A stretch of 64,000 nucleotides of DNA from Rhyacichthys aspro. Its lineage: Eukaryota > Chordata > Actinopteri > Gobiiformes > Rhyacichthyidae. Positions within the stretch are counted from its first letter, which is position 1, and each line of letters starts with the position of its first letter. This document shows, in pieces, positions 1 through 12,870 of this stretch. Location of the stretch: positions 6,951,330-7,015,329 of the forward strand of contig CM072154.1 of the NCBI GenBank assembly GCA_036850595.1. The letters run 5' to 3'. The notes beneath the pieces were generated by a model that worked only from the letters and a program-made list of their open reading frames with translations, did no database searches and was not told where the DNA came from. The translations under genes were made by a program, and so were the position numbers.

Positions 1-99
1 AGCGCGCAATCACACCTCAGTCTCAGTTTAGCTCTGGTTTCACATAAGGGAATTTTACCCAGATGTTATGGAAAGTTTTTAGTGACTTGTCCTACCAAT

Positions 100-641
100 T
101 AGGGGTGGCGGAAAAATTTGATTCTTAGATGCATCGTGATGCAGACGTGGATGAGTCTGAATCAATTTACAAATGTCAAAAATCGATTTTCTAGTTCTGA
201 ATGTTAATTGATAATGTGATGTTGACAGAACGCAAAAGGCGGAACACAAAAGCGTGGAAGCGTAGCGGCCAGACAGTCTGTAGCGACTATTAAGACCCCT
301 CTAGCGACTCTTTTTCAAAAAAGCAACCAATTTAGTGATGTACACATATATATATATTGCTCATTATGCATACAACAAGAGGATGTTGATTAGAAGACTT
401 ATTTTACAAATATGCTGCTACAGGGCATGTTTAATTTCCTGTTGGTTCTTTGTAACCTTGTTGCCAAATCACTTCCAATTGTTTTATCAGTAAAAGATAT
501 TGGAAGTAAATTCATTATAAGACATTACTGAAACTTTGCTTTAATAGCCAGACAGTGAGAAAAAAGAAAATCTGTATTAAATAATAATAATTGAATATAA
601 AATGAATCAAAATGTTTTGTGCCTAGAGATTACCATCCCTA
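100..641. mobile_element. Non-autonomous hAT-type DNA transposon (MITE), 542 bp, with 8-bp target duplication
   Basis: The left end reads TAGGGGTGG at 100-108. The right end, reverse-complemented, reads TAGGGATGG (633-641), a short terminal inverted repeat with one mismatch. The element is flanked by a perfect 8-bp direct repeat CTACCAAT at 92-99 and 642-649, the target-duplication length of hAT transposases. The interior has no open frame for a transposase, so mobilisation would have depended on an enzyme supplied elsewhere. The left subterminal part (GATTCTTAGATGCATCGTG, then AAAAATCGATTTT) resembles a repeat I remember from fish transcripts. Insertion is into the agrin intron; orientation cannot be assigned. 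Confidence 0.85.
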
Positions 642-2002
642 CTACCAATGGGCCTTATTTACATTTACATTGAAAGAGGAATATGAGTAAGAGCACAGTA
701 GTGTATAACCCTAACAGTCACACTCTACCCTTGAGTGTCTGAATGGCAGCTGTCTCCAAACAACAACCGTATTACTTATATTCCTGCCTCACAGAGTTAG
801 CTACAAACACTTTTGATGGCAACTCGTGAAATATCATTCTGACATACAGCTCTGACATTGATAGATCCCTTTGTGAGAATAGTACTTACAATATATAATA
901 ACACCAAGTTATTTTTTGTCATTGAGTTATTTACGGGCAAATCTACGGTGGCAATATGTTTGTACCATAATGTCTTTTATAACGTCCCTGAAGCTTCAAT
1001 GGCATGTGTCTTTTAATAGGTGCATGTTGATGGCTGAACTGTCAGTGAAGTAAGGAGTCCGGCGTGTGAGACAAAATACAACAGCACAGTAATGAGTCTC
1101 TGTCTGGCTTAATTTGATCAACAAGATTATTATTTACAACCATTGCACTGTTTATCAACTCCTATTTGTTCTTTCTCCATTGTGCAATCCAAAATTGTTT
1201 TGGAAAATCAGTCTGCACATAATTCCAATATAGGACCCTGTTTAACATGACAATTCAATTTGAGAAACTCAGATAATAAATAGAAGGAAAGGGAACAATG
1301 ACATTTATTCAGAGCGAACGCTAGATGAAAAAAAACACGGATTGATTCTCTCAATTTTTAGGCTTGAGTTATTGCAATTGCTGTGTGTGGCGTGCGTTAA
1401 TTGGATATAAAATTGGGAGGAAGGTGCCGAAGTGAGCTAACAAATCAGCAGAATAAAGATATATTGTCATGCACTGGTTGCGCCGAAGCTAATGGGATAG
1501 TGGTAAACAACAGACAGAGTGACATTGATATTCCAATGTGAGATGTCACGGTCAGAGCCTGGGTCAAGTGATTCTGATCAGCTCCACCAGACTCATCCAT
1601 TCTAGGCACACAGAGGCAGCTGTGTTAAGTAGGGCTTCCTCGGTAACGTGGGTTATATCACACAGCCAGACATGACGTCAAGCTGCACGTTAACGCCTTT
1701 TAGGCCAACCCTAACTAGGCCTGAAGGATCACACTTGCAGTATTTTTTGCTAATTTTGAGATTCATCTTCCTTGTTACTTTGATCCATAAGCAATAAACA
1801 CGTGTAGTTTGGACAAAACAATTTTATATCAAACATAGAGTGACTTTACTGAAGTTATGATGCAAAGAGAAGCTCGAAACCACCCCAAGCTGGTCAATAA
1901 GCAATATCTGTTGATGAATGACCCAGAAAAACAGACAATCTCCTTGAACCTAGGTCTAGAGAGGGTTCGAAGTTTTTACTCTCTGGTGTCGTCAAATGTA
2001 GC

Positions 2003-2071
2003 TCAACAAAGAATTGGATAGGTTTTAATTAAGCAAGACCCTTAATTAAAACCTATCCAATTCCTTGTTGA
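2003..2071. repeat. Near-perfect 31-bp palindrome with 7-nt loop
   Basis: The left arm 2003-2033 and right arm 2041-2071 are reverse complements at 30 of 31 positions (single A-C mismatch, 2010/2064). The spacer is CAAGACC (2034-2040). The stem includes GGATAGGTTTTAATTAAG. Homology stops sharply at both arm ends, and no target duplication is visible. The very short loop and near-identity favour a recent templated inversion (quasi-palindrome event). A miRNA precursor is possible but less likely because the stem is too perfect and the loop small. Confidence 0.9.
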
Positions 2072-5000
2072 ATTTACTGCAATTCCAAAGTGAATACTAG
2101 GGCGTAGGGAATAAATAACATGAAATAAGCATGATGTAAAGGTGAAACTTAAGTCTGCATGGCTAATTTGCATTTTTAAATATATGTGATTAATACGTCA
2201 CAGCACCACTGTTGGGTTGGAAAAAGAGTTCAGTCAATCTGGAGTCGGTCTGCTTAGGTTAGCTCGGGCTCACATTACGATTCATAGGTGTTGCATACAA
2301 TTCTGATAACTGCTCAAATCCTTTTCGTTTGCAGTGTTAAAATAGCCTCAGTCTTTTTTAGACAGTCTTTGAAATGGCTGATCTACTGTACCTATTGGGG
2401 GTGATATTAAATGATGTTTGAAAAGCACTGTCGTGGTCAGAGCTTTATGCACAAATGCATACTCATGATTTACAACCCAGGCTTATCATGAATCTCTCAC
2501 CCATCGTTTGAAAGGCTGTGTCGACCTGGGAACAACAGAGTGCCACCCAGGTGCACTCAGAGCCTCATTAGATCACTCGCACACACAGGAGATCAATAAC
2601 AGGCACAATACTGGCTGATTCACAATGCTGCATGTGGCCGAATGTGCCACACTGATTTCCCATCTGCTCTGCGCCGAAATGTGTAGGTTTGGTCTTTAAA
2701 TCAGCAAAGGCAGACCCCCTCAATCATTGCCGTCGACAGGACAGACTAACATGTCCACTGGTGCTGCAACGTGAAGAGGAAATGGGTCTCTGGGAATGAA
2801 AAGACTCGAAAAAAGTAGTCAGAATGTTTATGGAAATGTACACGCAACCAAAAGTAACACAAAATATTCACTGGTATAGATCACGATGTGCTACAGAGAC
2901 AACTAAAGGCAAAAAAAAAATCACTTTCTAATTGTAACCAAATAAAGATGACAAGGGATTTCGCCATTTACTGCACAAATCAACTGGATGATTTAAAAAT
3001 GTTCCGTCACTTAATTAATGGTAATATCAACAGAATGGGACCCGGGTCATTAAAATTTCAAATGTGAAATTTGTTGGCTAAAAATACAAAAGGACACTGG
3101 TGAATACTTTGAACCTCTCAGTTCAGTTAATGTAGAAAGCATCAAATCACATTCACATTCAGAGCTAGACCAAACTCTTTAGTGCGCTGAGCAACTGAAC
3201 AACCCCTCATGCACTTAGCAACAGTGGCAAAGGAAAAACCGCCATTTAACAGGCACAAACCTCCAGCAGACCTGGCTCAGGGTGGGCGGCCTTCTGACAG
3301 TTGGTTTGAGAGACAAAGAGGCAGAGAGACAGAGGGCAGGCAAACAGAGATGCACAGCAACAACAGTAACAGCAGAGGCAACAACAACAATAAGTAAAGA
3401 CAGTTTTAGTTATAGCAGCATGTGGATTTACCAAGGAAGCTGCAGATAATCTTGAGCGTATCACAGAAGAGACAAACTGTAACGTATGTGCCATGTCCTC
3501 AGATCCTGCCGATAATGGGCATGTATAAGTGTGACCGTGAGCACAAAGGCCACCACTTTCTGTTGCTTTATTAGTTTCCACTTTAGGGATTAGCTGTACT
3601 TACACTGGAATGCATGTACTATATTATCTCATTAACACTGTCACATTACATGAGTTGGCTTCTTTGTATGCCTGCTTTGTGTTGTTAACATGAGGATTTC
3701 ACCTTCACTGACTGACTCACTGACTTTACAAGCTCTACTATAGTGAACTCTATCGAATGTGTCACTAGATAAACAGTAGCTGGATGTTTCTTTCAGATTA
3801 ATGCATAATGGTATACGCTGCCCAGTTATTGTTTAATATTAGAAATTCTCCTATTACGAAAATTAATTGCTGAGTATCCACCGACTAAATCAATTAGTCT
3901 GATGGCTGTTTGCTGCAAATGAACACACTGTTTACTATGTACACAAACTCTCCTTCTCCTCTTTGTCTTTATTTTAATAAAGTCACACTGAGCCCCAGAC
4001 AGTGCAGTTTAGACAGTGAAATGAGTGTGCACATGTTTTGTAACAGCTCGGCGACACACACATCAGCACCTATCATAGAGACAAAGCTGACACACACACA
4101 CACTGTAAAGATATTCTCTTCAAATCCAACTTCAGACAGTCATCACCCATTCTCGTTGTGCACAAATCAAATCTCCACATTGTGTGCTGAGCTGGTAGTT
4201 ATCCTCATATTTTCGACACCGCTTTCCTTTTATCATCCTCCCTTCTCTCTATCGCTCCCTGACAAAATAACATAAGCATGTATTATTCAGCAGAAGTCAA
4301 ATGCATACACAGATTGAAAAGTCTTCAAAAACAAGCATTGGTGTAGGATTTGTGTGGATACAGGTGTGTGGACACAGTGTTTGTTTTGCCTGGATTTATG
4401 AAAGTGGAATAATATACTTTCTAGTCTGTTTGCCGTCTAAATACCACTGGGTGACATGCTGCAAAGACATTTGGTACAGTAAAGTTACTCTAGGGGATTT
4501 TGTACAAAGCTGTTAGCTGTTGCCATGAATAATTAGTTATTTTATTTAGTAATGCTATTGAAAGGGCACGCTCGAATCCTTGGAATAAAAGTGGAACTGC
4601 TAAAACCTAAAAACACAGAGGAGCAGCAAATTTCCTTACAGTTGTTGTCATCTAAGCGTGCACCCTCTTGGTTCTGATCTGGACCCTAGCAGAGTTGTAT
4701 TTGTACAACCATTGTTATAAATAATGCTAACTCCTACTGCTGGATTGTCAAATTAGTCAAGTATTCGCTGGGCAGCAGTGAAAATACATTTACTCCATCT
4801 GCCGATCTCTCAATGTCCTGCAAAATAATGGTTGTTCCTCTATAAATAATGGTTTGTTTCTCTAATTATCGCGTAAAAGCCCCTATACTTCTGCACAGTT
4901 GAATAACAGATCGATGTTAAATCTGTTTGTATTTCTGGCTATGTACATTGATGCAACATGCAACAGGTGCACTTGTGAAATTGAGTGTAAAGTCTAATGT

Positions 5001-7084
5001 TAAGACCTATGGGCGAACCATTCAGTTTTGCACTTTCTCAGCGATGGGAAGTGGGTCTAGAACCTCTCCCATTTATCATTGCTTCCATTGAGTTCAGTAT
5101 GATTGACCAATAATAACCCTGGAACTCATACTGGGAAGTGACCAGAACTGAAAAAGAATCAGGATGGCTGGCCTTTACCCATTTGCAAATAAGATTTTTC
5201 ACATACATATTTTTCAATACTCATGCAAAAATTGCACAAAAAAAAACAATACAGATGTTAAGAAGATGAGAGGCGCTGATGTGACAGGTGCCATAAAACT
5301 ATATACAGTGTAGGATTAGAAGGACCAGGCAGGCAACAAAAGTTACATAGTGCAGCAACTGACAAGCAAGATCGATTTTTCTTCCTGTTTCAAATCATGG
5401 AAGTATCAGAATGCTTCAGAGACGATCAATTTAAGGCAAGAATGTTGCATACAGTACATATGTTTTGCTTTAAAATGAGTGTCAAAGCAAAAAAGATGAA
5501 GTATCAGAGGCCACAGATGAGCAGAACGAGTAAGAATGCAGAGAGGATTGCAGCCGAACATTTTATCTTCTCATGTGTATGTGTGGGTAACAAGACAGTA
5601 TATTTTTCAATCTGTCAGTGTGTAACTGCCCCCGGTGTGTTTATACATCACTGAGTGCGCCTGGTGCGCTATAACTACAGTATCAGCTCTCTACAGTAGA
5701 CACAGTGCGTCTGGCAGCTTGTGCATGCCATGGTTATGAATACCAAGTACCAGTCAATGCCCGAGGGAAATAAAAAGCACGAAAAGCGAGTTATTTACAA
5801 TGACCTCTCGGCCTGTGTGTGCGTCGATATGCGTGTGTGCGAGCAGCGCGTGTGCATAAATGCGTTTAGCAATCACCCGAGAGGAATGTGATGACTGTAC
5901 GTGTCTGATGCGGCGGGCGAGAAAGAGCAAATTTGGTGTAAAAGTTTTGTGAGGCAAATGGAATAGAGGAGACTTTGACAGAGTTATTTTCAGGCGGCGA
6001 CGAGTAAATGAAGAAGGGGCAGGATGAGACGATGTGAGGAAGAGAAGAGTGGTGGAAGATGGGGAAAGATATAAGGAAAACACAAGAAGGAAAAAATGGT
6101 CCTAGGTAAAAAAGAAAAAAAAACAGGCCAGTGAAGATACAGGAAGAGACCGACACTGTAACTGTGTAATGTAGACATCGATATATTTTAAGAGACACAT
6201 TTTTGCAGTCTATGGTTACTACAAGCAAAAACTTGACATAAATGACATAAATGCTTCCTCTGACTGATTTATAGGCTCTGCTATTTAAAAAAACTGAACC
6301 AAAACTATCATTATGAGACCAGGACCTTTTTATTTGACCTTTACTGATTTGATCATTTAATCTTACCTCATATTTGATTCTATTTTTGAACCCCGCTGAG
6401 GTAGGCTCATGGTAACTGGGGCCAAAATGGGAGAAATTTCTTTTAATGTTTTATGGGCCACAAGGGGGGCAACAGACTGCACATTACAGACTTGACATTA
6501 GGCACCTCTTCCAAACCCCTCCATGACTACAAGGGGCCGACGAGTGGACTCAATTACACCTGGAGACTACAAATTATTAGACTTTGTTGGCTAACTTGAC
6601 CTTTGGACTTGGATCACACAAGTGTTTTTTGCACAGTTTTCTGTATGTGTCACAAGGGACAACACGGCATGACACCAGAGCAAAAAAAAAGGCTGGACAA
6701 TGAACAGAAATATGAGAAACTAAGGAAGGAGGATAAGTATAGTTTCTCGTCTTTCATCTCCCGCTTTTGCAGCCCACTTCCAGAGGGTCTGTCAGAGGTT
6801 TCCTGAAAGCCCCCCTCTAGGCCAGCTCTGGACCGGACGAGGGGATAAATCAGCACTTTACCCGGCCCAGCACAGACACCTTAACAACCTGCTGGCCCAG
6901 CGGAGCACAGAGGATAAAAGCACATGCCAGGACTGTCGGGGCTTCACTGGGGAATAAGACTTTTCAAGGCCAAGCAACTGGAGAGTCATATGGAGTGGGG
7001 ATCGTTAAATGTAATGTTGAAAGCAGATCCCATTCAAAGAAAAGTGTCATAAAGTGGTGTTGATGAGATCCATGTGGTGCTTTT

Positions 7085-7145
7085 ACCAACCGGCCATAAC
7101 ATTATGACCACCTCATGGTCATCATAATGGTTGACATCCCCAGGG
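7085..7145. repeat. Short relic of a fish interspersed repeat, partly palindromic
   Basis: The stretch GGCCATAACATTATGACCAC matches a phrase I remember from a widespread teleost repeat. Here it folds back on itself: ATTATGACCA (7101-7110) pairs with TGGTCATCATAAT (7116-7128, one bulged base) across a 5-nt loop. Only about 60 bp are recognisable, so family and boundaries are uncertain. Confidence 0.4.
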
Positions 7146-9029
7146 TCTGAACTCCATTAGTCTTGTGAAGGTGCACTGTGGGATATGGCTCCAATATGTA
7201 GCAGTGGGACTGATAGCCTTGGCCCTTGTCAAAATCGCAATAAAATTTCTATATCCGTCTTCCTGCCATAAAGACATCAACTTCAAGGGAAACATTTTCA
7301 AGTGTCAATCTCCACACTGCCAACTACACTCTTTCGAGCAAGCATTATTAACTTTATGTCCTTTTTAGTGACAAGTTATATATTTGTGCTTCTGCTCATT
7401 TTTTGTGGTCTCTGGACACTCCAGATTGTTATGACTTGACATATGTCACAGAAACCAAATGTTGTACTTTCCTACCACAGACTGACTTTTATCTATACAA
7501 CTAGATCAGGCCAGGTCCCACTGTATAAATCTGCTCAAATATATAGTAAACAAAAATCTTAACTCTCTTTAAAGAACGACACTGAATTAGAAAAATCAAA
7601 GAGCTTTCAAAGTTTGAGACTGCTGGCAGCTCAAAACGTATAACACTGCATGATTTGATTTCTATAGTGACTTGACCTTGGATTTTTAACAGCAAAAATA
7701 ATGGAAGAGGTTGGCGGTCCAGTTGTCAGCGTGACTTCATTGCAAATGTTTATCTTTTCTGTATTTGCAAACTGTGTTCTTCAAACATATGGAAATACTT
7801 GGAAATAACTTAATAATATACAGTAGTTAGTTTTAAGCCCTCATATTTTTTTCACCGCGATATGTTTAAATTTAGCTTGATATTAATTTTGGAACTGTTG
7901 TGTAAGATTAGGCCCTCTGAGGCTGCCGTAGTTTGTGGAGTTAAACCGAAGTATCAGAGGAATAGTTTGCCATCAGCTATGAAGTGAACGCTTGAAGTAA
8001 AATAGGTTGCTTAAATTCATTGTGTTGCTAGTGCCTGTTAGCCCATTTTATCATGTCAGGTGCATTCTGGGAGGTTTTAGTGTTAGTCCGGAGTGGTACT
8101 CTACAGACATGGTTATTTATTAAGAGGTGGATGGATATTTAATGCACTTCACTGAATGTTTTCTATTGCTTTTATTACTGTAGAAGTCATTTGGGCATGG
8201 ATTTTGTTTGCTCTGGGATGCCTTAAACATGATGCATTACACTTTGGGATCAAATATTGTAGCCCTGGATATGATAACACTTTGTACCTGAAAAACAAAC
8301 ACAACAAGCTACCACACTTGAGTAATCTTTAAAAAGTCAAGTTGGTTTGATTAGGACTAGAAATAGCTCTAGGAGTAACACACTCGTAGTGTTTCTGTGT
8401 TTATTTGTTAAAGAAAACTTTGTAACTGTCCTGAACTCATGTGCAAAAGTCCTAGAAATCATGTGTGTGGACTATGCAGTGACTAGACATGTATTGAATA
8501 GATCCAGCAGCTCAGAAAGCCTGCTAAGCTCGCTGCTAAGAGGCAGGCGCCCTGTGTGCTGCAGTGTGTCAGAGCAGACTGAGAGGCAGCTGTGGACGCC
8601 TCCTTTCAGCAAGAGGAGAGATAAAACACACAGAAGACTGATAGTGAAGGAGGCAGCTTTGCACATATGCCCCACAACACACACTCGGCGCCTCAGTCAA
8701 AATCAATCTGCACTGATCACTCTCTCAAACTCCAGCCACACACGCTTTTGACTTGTTGCACTCCAGAGAAAAAAAAAAAAAAAAAAAGAGAGTGAAAAGT
8801 CCATGTTCCACAAGAGTGGCCTCACAAGATGAGCTGTGCAGCACTTCTCCGGCTCGCTCTGGGAACTGCAGTATATTTACACCGTGCCTCCAAGTTCAAT
8901 ATTAAGAGAGCCAACAGTGCGCGGCTGTACACACTCGCAGGCGCCGTCCGCGTGTCTCTTGTCTCTCTCCTGTGGAAAGTGCTCCTGTGAAAAGTGCTTT
9001 CTCACCCTTTTTCTTTCTTATAACCGAGC

Positions 9030-9440
9030 GCTTTTGCCTTCTCGCCTCGTGTTGTTATCAGCTGCTCCTGCTGGGCCAATTTAAAGCACCGCCACTCCTT
9101 TTAATTTTCGATAATATCTGGGGCCATTATACGTTCACAGTTGGCCCATTTGACCGGCGGAAATGTAGCCCAGCCGATCCTGAATCATCCGTCTAGAACA
9201 AAAGGAAGATAATAGAGACTGGGCTGGGAGCGTGCGTCAAGCATTAAAGCTGAAGGTGATGTGGATAGTAGAAGTGAGCACTGGGGGCGACGAGTGGCCC
9301 AACAACCTCAGTGACACACTGACATGTTTCCTACCGGCCCCTGGCGAGGGCTCATAATGATCTCTTGCATTTGAATGTGGTAATTGCTCGTTTAGTGTTA
9401 TATCTAAGGTGCTGAGATAACCGCCCTGTGGAGACAAATG
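9030..9440. promoter_or_regulatory. Candidate intronic enhancer block
   Basis: This is a GC-elevated block within AT-rich intron, with no coding potential I could recognise. It contains a CCAAT-type box (GGGCCAATTTAAAGC), a GATA-like site (CGATAATATCTGG) and TTTGAATGTGGTAATTGCTC with a homeodomain-type core. The texture (unique, mixed composition, dense in short motifs) is what conserved non-coding elements look like, but conservation cannot be judged from one sequence. Boundaries are approximate. Confidence 0.25.
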
Positions 9441-11154
9441 AACCTAAACTGTGTGGTCAGGCTGTTAGCGGTTGAAGAGAGGATTGCGTTTTGGAGATTA
9501 CATTAGGCATTATCGGTATGAGCTAGAGTGAGGTTTATCAGTCAACACTAATTGGATGTGTGTTATTTGAGCGACATCTCATGTCGCTGTTGCTCTTGCA
9601 TGGCAATATTGAATAAGACGACATAGATTTCAGTGTAATATTGCTTATGTTCCACAGTTCTATATGCAACCGATGCCCCCTTGTTGTTTACTTTTACATC
9701 AATAATTGATTTTTCCAGCACTTATTGGACAAATGGTGGTGCCAAGAACATTCTGCTGCACAAGCTTATGAGATATTCTGAATTTGTATAGATTACTTGT
9801 CTAAAGAATAGAAAGTCAACCCCAACAGCATTTCAAACTTCCTATTTTAGCATTTTATTTATTTAAACACCAAACAAAGGCACATTTAATCAAATGACAC
9901 TTGGCAGTTTTATACAATGTAATACTCAATTAAAACCGCTATTAGTTTAGGAACTATTAAATGCCTTTGTATTTTTACTCCTATGTACCTCTTGTTGTTA
10001 AAAGAGCAAAGTAGCCAGTAAGATACATGCAAAAACGGTAAATACATTCATATTATAGTAACAACTTTAATGTTAATGTAAGCCTAATGTTAATATTTTG
10101 GTCTCACAACCAAGAATGCAAGAGGAAACGATGAAATTACAGCTAATCTAAATCAAATGCTGTTAGAGTCTGTTTAAAAGTAATTTAAAACCAGTTTTGA
10201 ATCCCAGAATAACTATATTTCAGCGCGAATTCTTTTTATTGAGTTGGCAACATATAAAATAACTCCTTCCAAACTAATCACACCATGGCTTTAAAAGTAT
10301 TGGTTTCATAACATACACACAAAAGCCATCCAGTAAGTTGTGTATGTATTTAATTAGGTATTTTATGTCACTTTATTCCCTTCTTGACGCTTGTAACTGG
10401 AACAAGAGAGTACTATAGTAGATAGACATAGATTACCTGCTGGATACACTGCACAAGTGAATATCCTATGGAGGTTTTTTTTGTTTGTTTATTGTTGGAC
10501 TGGAAACCTTGCATATTAATGGAATGTGATGTAAAGTCAGGCCCCCAACTTTATGCTTTATAGTAGTAAACTTATAATTGTCTCATTACACATGGACATT
10601 ATGCATTATTTTTGTTCCAAGCCAATTTCTTCCTTTTATTCTCAACATAGTGGACAAGTGTTGCTGTATTTGCATGACTGCTTAGAATAAACACATTTAA
10701 TAGCAATCTCCCTCCCGGAAAAACCACATATGCTCTTTTAAAACCAGTGAAAATTGCTTTGCATTGCTTTCACACCCCAAACAAAACAAGCTAGAGTTTT
10801 ATTGGAAGCCGGCTGAGACTTTCCCATTTCTTGGACTGCTTATTAAGACCACACGAGTGTTCAATAAGACGCCTCTGATATCGTCCAAAACCAAATGAGC
10901 CAAAGCAATCAGGTGTGAAGGCAGCACACGGTGGTCAGCGTGAGGGAAGTGTAATGTTCTTAAAAATTTGAACGACCACGGAATAATAAGTGAGGGCTTA
11001 GACTGTAATATTGTAAAAAAATAGCATATGTGCATGCACTGCCCAAGGAAACTATCCTAATTAGCACAAGAACTAGCCCTGCTACAATAAGTTATGCTAC
11101 AATATATGGTCCTTGGAAACTCGGAAAAACATTGCTGAAAAATTCAGTTCAATT

Positions 11155-11179
11155 AAAAAAAAAAAAAAAAAAAAAAAAA
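11155..11179 (+). repeat. A25 homopolymer run
   Basis: This is an uninterrupted run of 25 adenines, the longest homopolymer I counted in the window. No recognisable retroposon body lies immediately 5' of it and no flanking duplication is obvious, so I do not call it a retroposon tail. Confidence 0.9.
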
Positions 11180-12339
11180 GAAACCTGGAAATATGGGTTA
11201 AAATCACAGCTTGCCTTTCCCAATTAACACCACATCATTAACATGCCTGGAAAGTACCTGCTAAATTTTGCATATTTCAACAACACATTGCCTAAATACA
11301 GTTGATAGTATGGGATTACCATTAGTCTTAGTTATTATTAGCTATTCAGCTTCCTTAATCAGCACTTACATGTAGTTGTAATGAATCAGCTGTAGTGTCT
11401 GTAGAACTGTCCAGATTCAGCCAAGCAATGTGCAACTGTATGTGAGCCGTCTATGGTTGTGGGTAAAAAGCGCATTTTTTCCAAGCAATTCAATGTCTTT
11501 TCAGAAGCACAGAGCTTTCCTCAAGCACATTATTATATCTGAGATAAATGTTTGTGTATCTTGCGTTCCAAGGCAGTATTTGTTTTCACCCAGCACATGG
11601 ATTATTCGGCCAACATAACTTCCATCTTATGAGACAATGATGCACTGCAACAAAAGCTGTAAGTAGTGGATTTTTAGAGTAAAATTTCTTCAGGTTGTAC
11701 TTATTTTTTTTTGCTTAAAATGGTCTCATATAAATACTTCTGTAAGTCTGGACTGTTCTTAGACTGGAGTACACACCAACAGAACTCTACAACAGGTAAT
11801 ACACTAACTTTATGAAATTATGGCAGACAAGTCGAACTAAAACTGGAACAGAATATCACATTAACGTTGGAAAAATGACTTCCTAACTTGGAAAAACAAA
11901 TGAATGCAGCCTGGGCATCTGGTGGACAATATTAACTTGTAATTGGCTTTCTCATATACATAAATGTGTTGGACAACATTTCTGCCACAGTCTGGACCAG
12001 TTAGGTCAAAGTTTCTATTTCCACTAAAATATTTCACCTGAAACATCTTTATGTAGTCAGTCAATCGACATCAGTAGTCAATCAACACTTTTGTGCGGTG
12101 GCTGAATTTAGAGTTTAACTCAGGTTTGACTATTAGAGCTATCAAAGCCTCAGCCAAAGTCTGTCTTCGAAGAACCTGCCCCTGCTCTAACAAAACGCTC
12201 CATACAAAAGCCGTCCAGTAAAAAAGGGATAATCTGGCAGAGAAAACTTCTTTTGTCTGCTCTCCTGAGTACCAGATAAGACTCGGGGAGTTGATTTGAA
12301 TTGGACATGACGGCTTCTCAGAACGCTAGCCAATTCACT

Positions 12340-12870
12340 TACCCCGCCATTCAAATCGAATGAGTCAAACGAGGCTGTGCACAAAAGCACCAATCCAACC
12401 GCCCACACTATTCTTAAAGTTAAAAAGTGCTCGGATTCCCTGGGCTCCGTCTCTCTCATCCTTCTGTCTCTTCCCTGCCTTTGCTCCCTGCTTCTCCATC
12501 AGGTCTGACAACTCCATAATCCTAGGCAGAGTGACCGGTCCAGACCCTTTGCACCGGTTAAATTTGTTGGAAAGAGAATGAGAAGCTGTCACTTGGCCTC
12601 CACTGGCCTCTTCCCATTCAAACAGTCCTCCAGGATGACATGCATGTGCACCGTCTACTTATCCACATGCAAATCCGCTTCTATTCAACCCCAAAACAGC
12701 CCTCGCTGAACAGTTTCACCGCATCTTACAACTGGCTCCAACCTTTCATCCCGCTGTACTCGCTGCCTATTGACAGGAGTCATTTGTCGGCGCGTGGGAG
12801 CTTTTAGCGGGGCTGTTGCAATAAAAGCTAAGGTAAATAAACCGGCAGATGACAGCTGGCTAAGTAGTTG
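12340..12870. promoter_or_regulatory. Candidate intronic enhancer block with octamer and MEIS-type sites
   Basis: The block holds a perfect octamer ATGCAAAT (12667-12674, POU-factor type), two TGACAG cores (12771-12776 and 12850-12855, MEIS/PBX/TGIF type), the second overlapping an E-box CAGCTG (12853-12858), and GCAATAAAAGC (HOX/CDX-like). Local GC is higher than its flanks. No continuous coding frame with domain features runs through it. Motif identities are from established binding preferences; activity is inferred. Confidence 0.3.

Noticed and set aside
5754..6228. Three overlapping minus-strand frames rich in Ser, Leu and Phe
   Set aside because: They arise from the purine-rich + strand, which has few stop codons on its complement.
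8347..8751. 134-codon + strand frame
   Set aside because: It starts at TTG rather than ATG, has no domain and overlaps a frame on the other strand.
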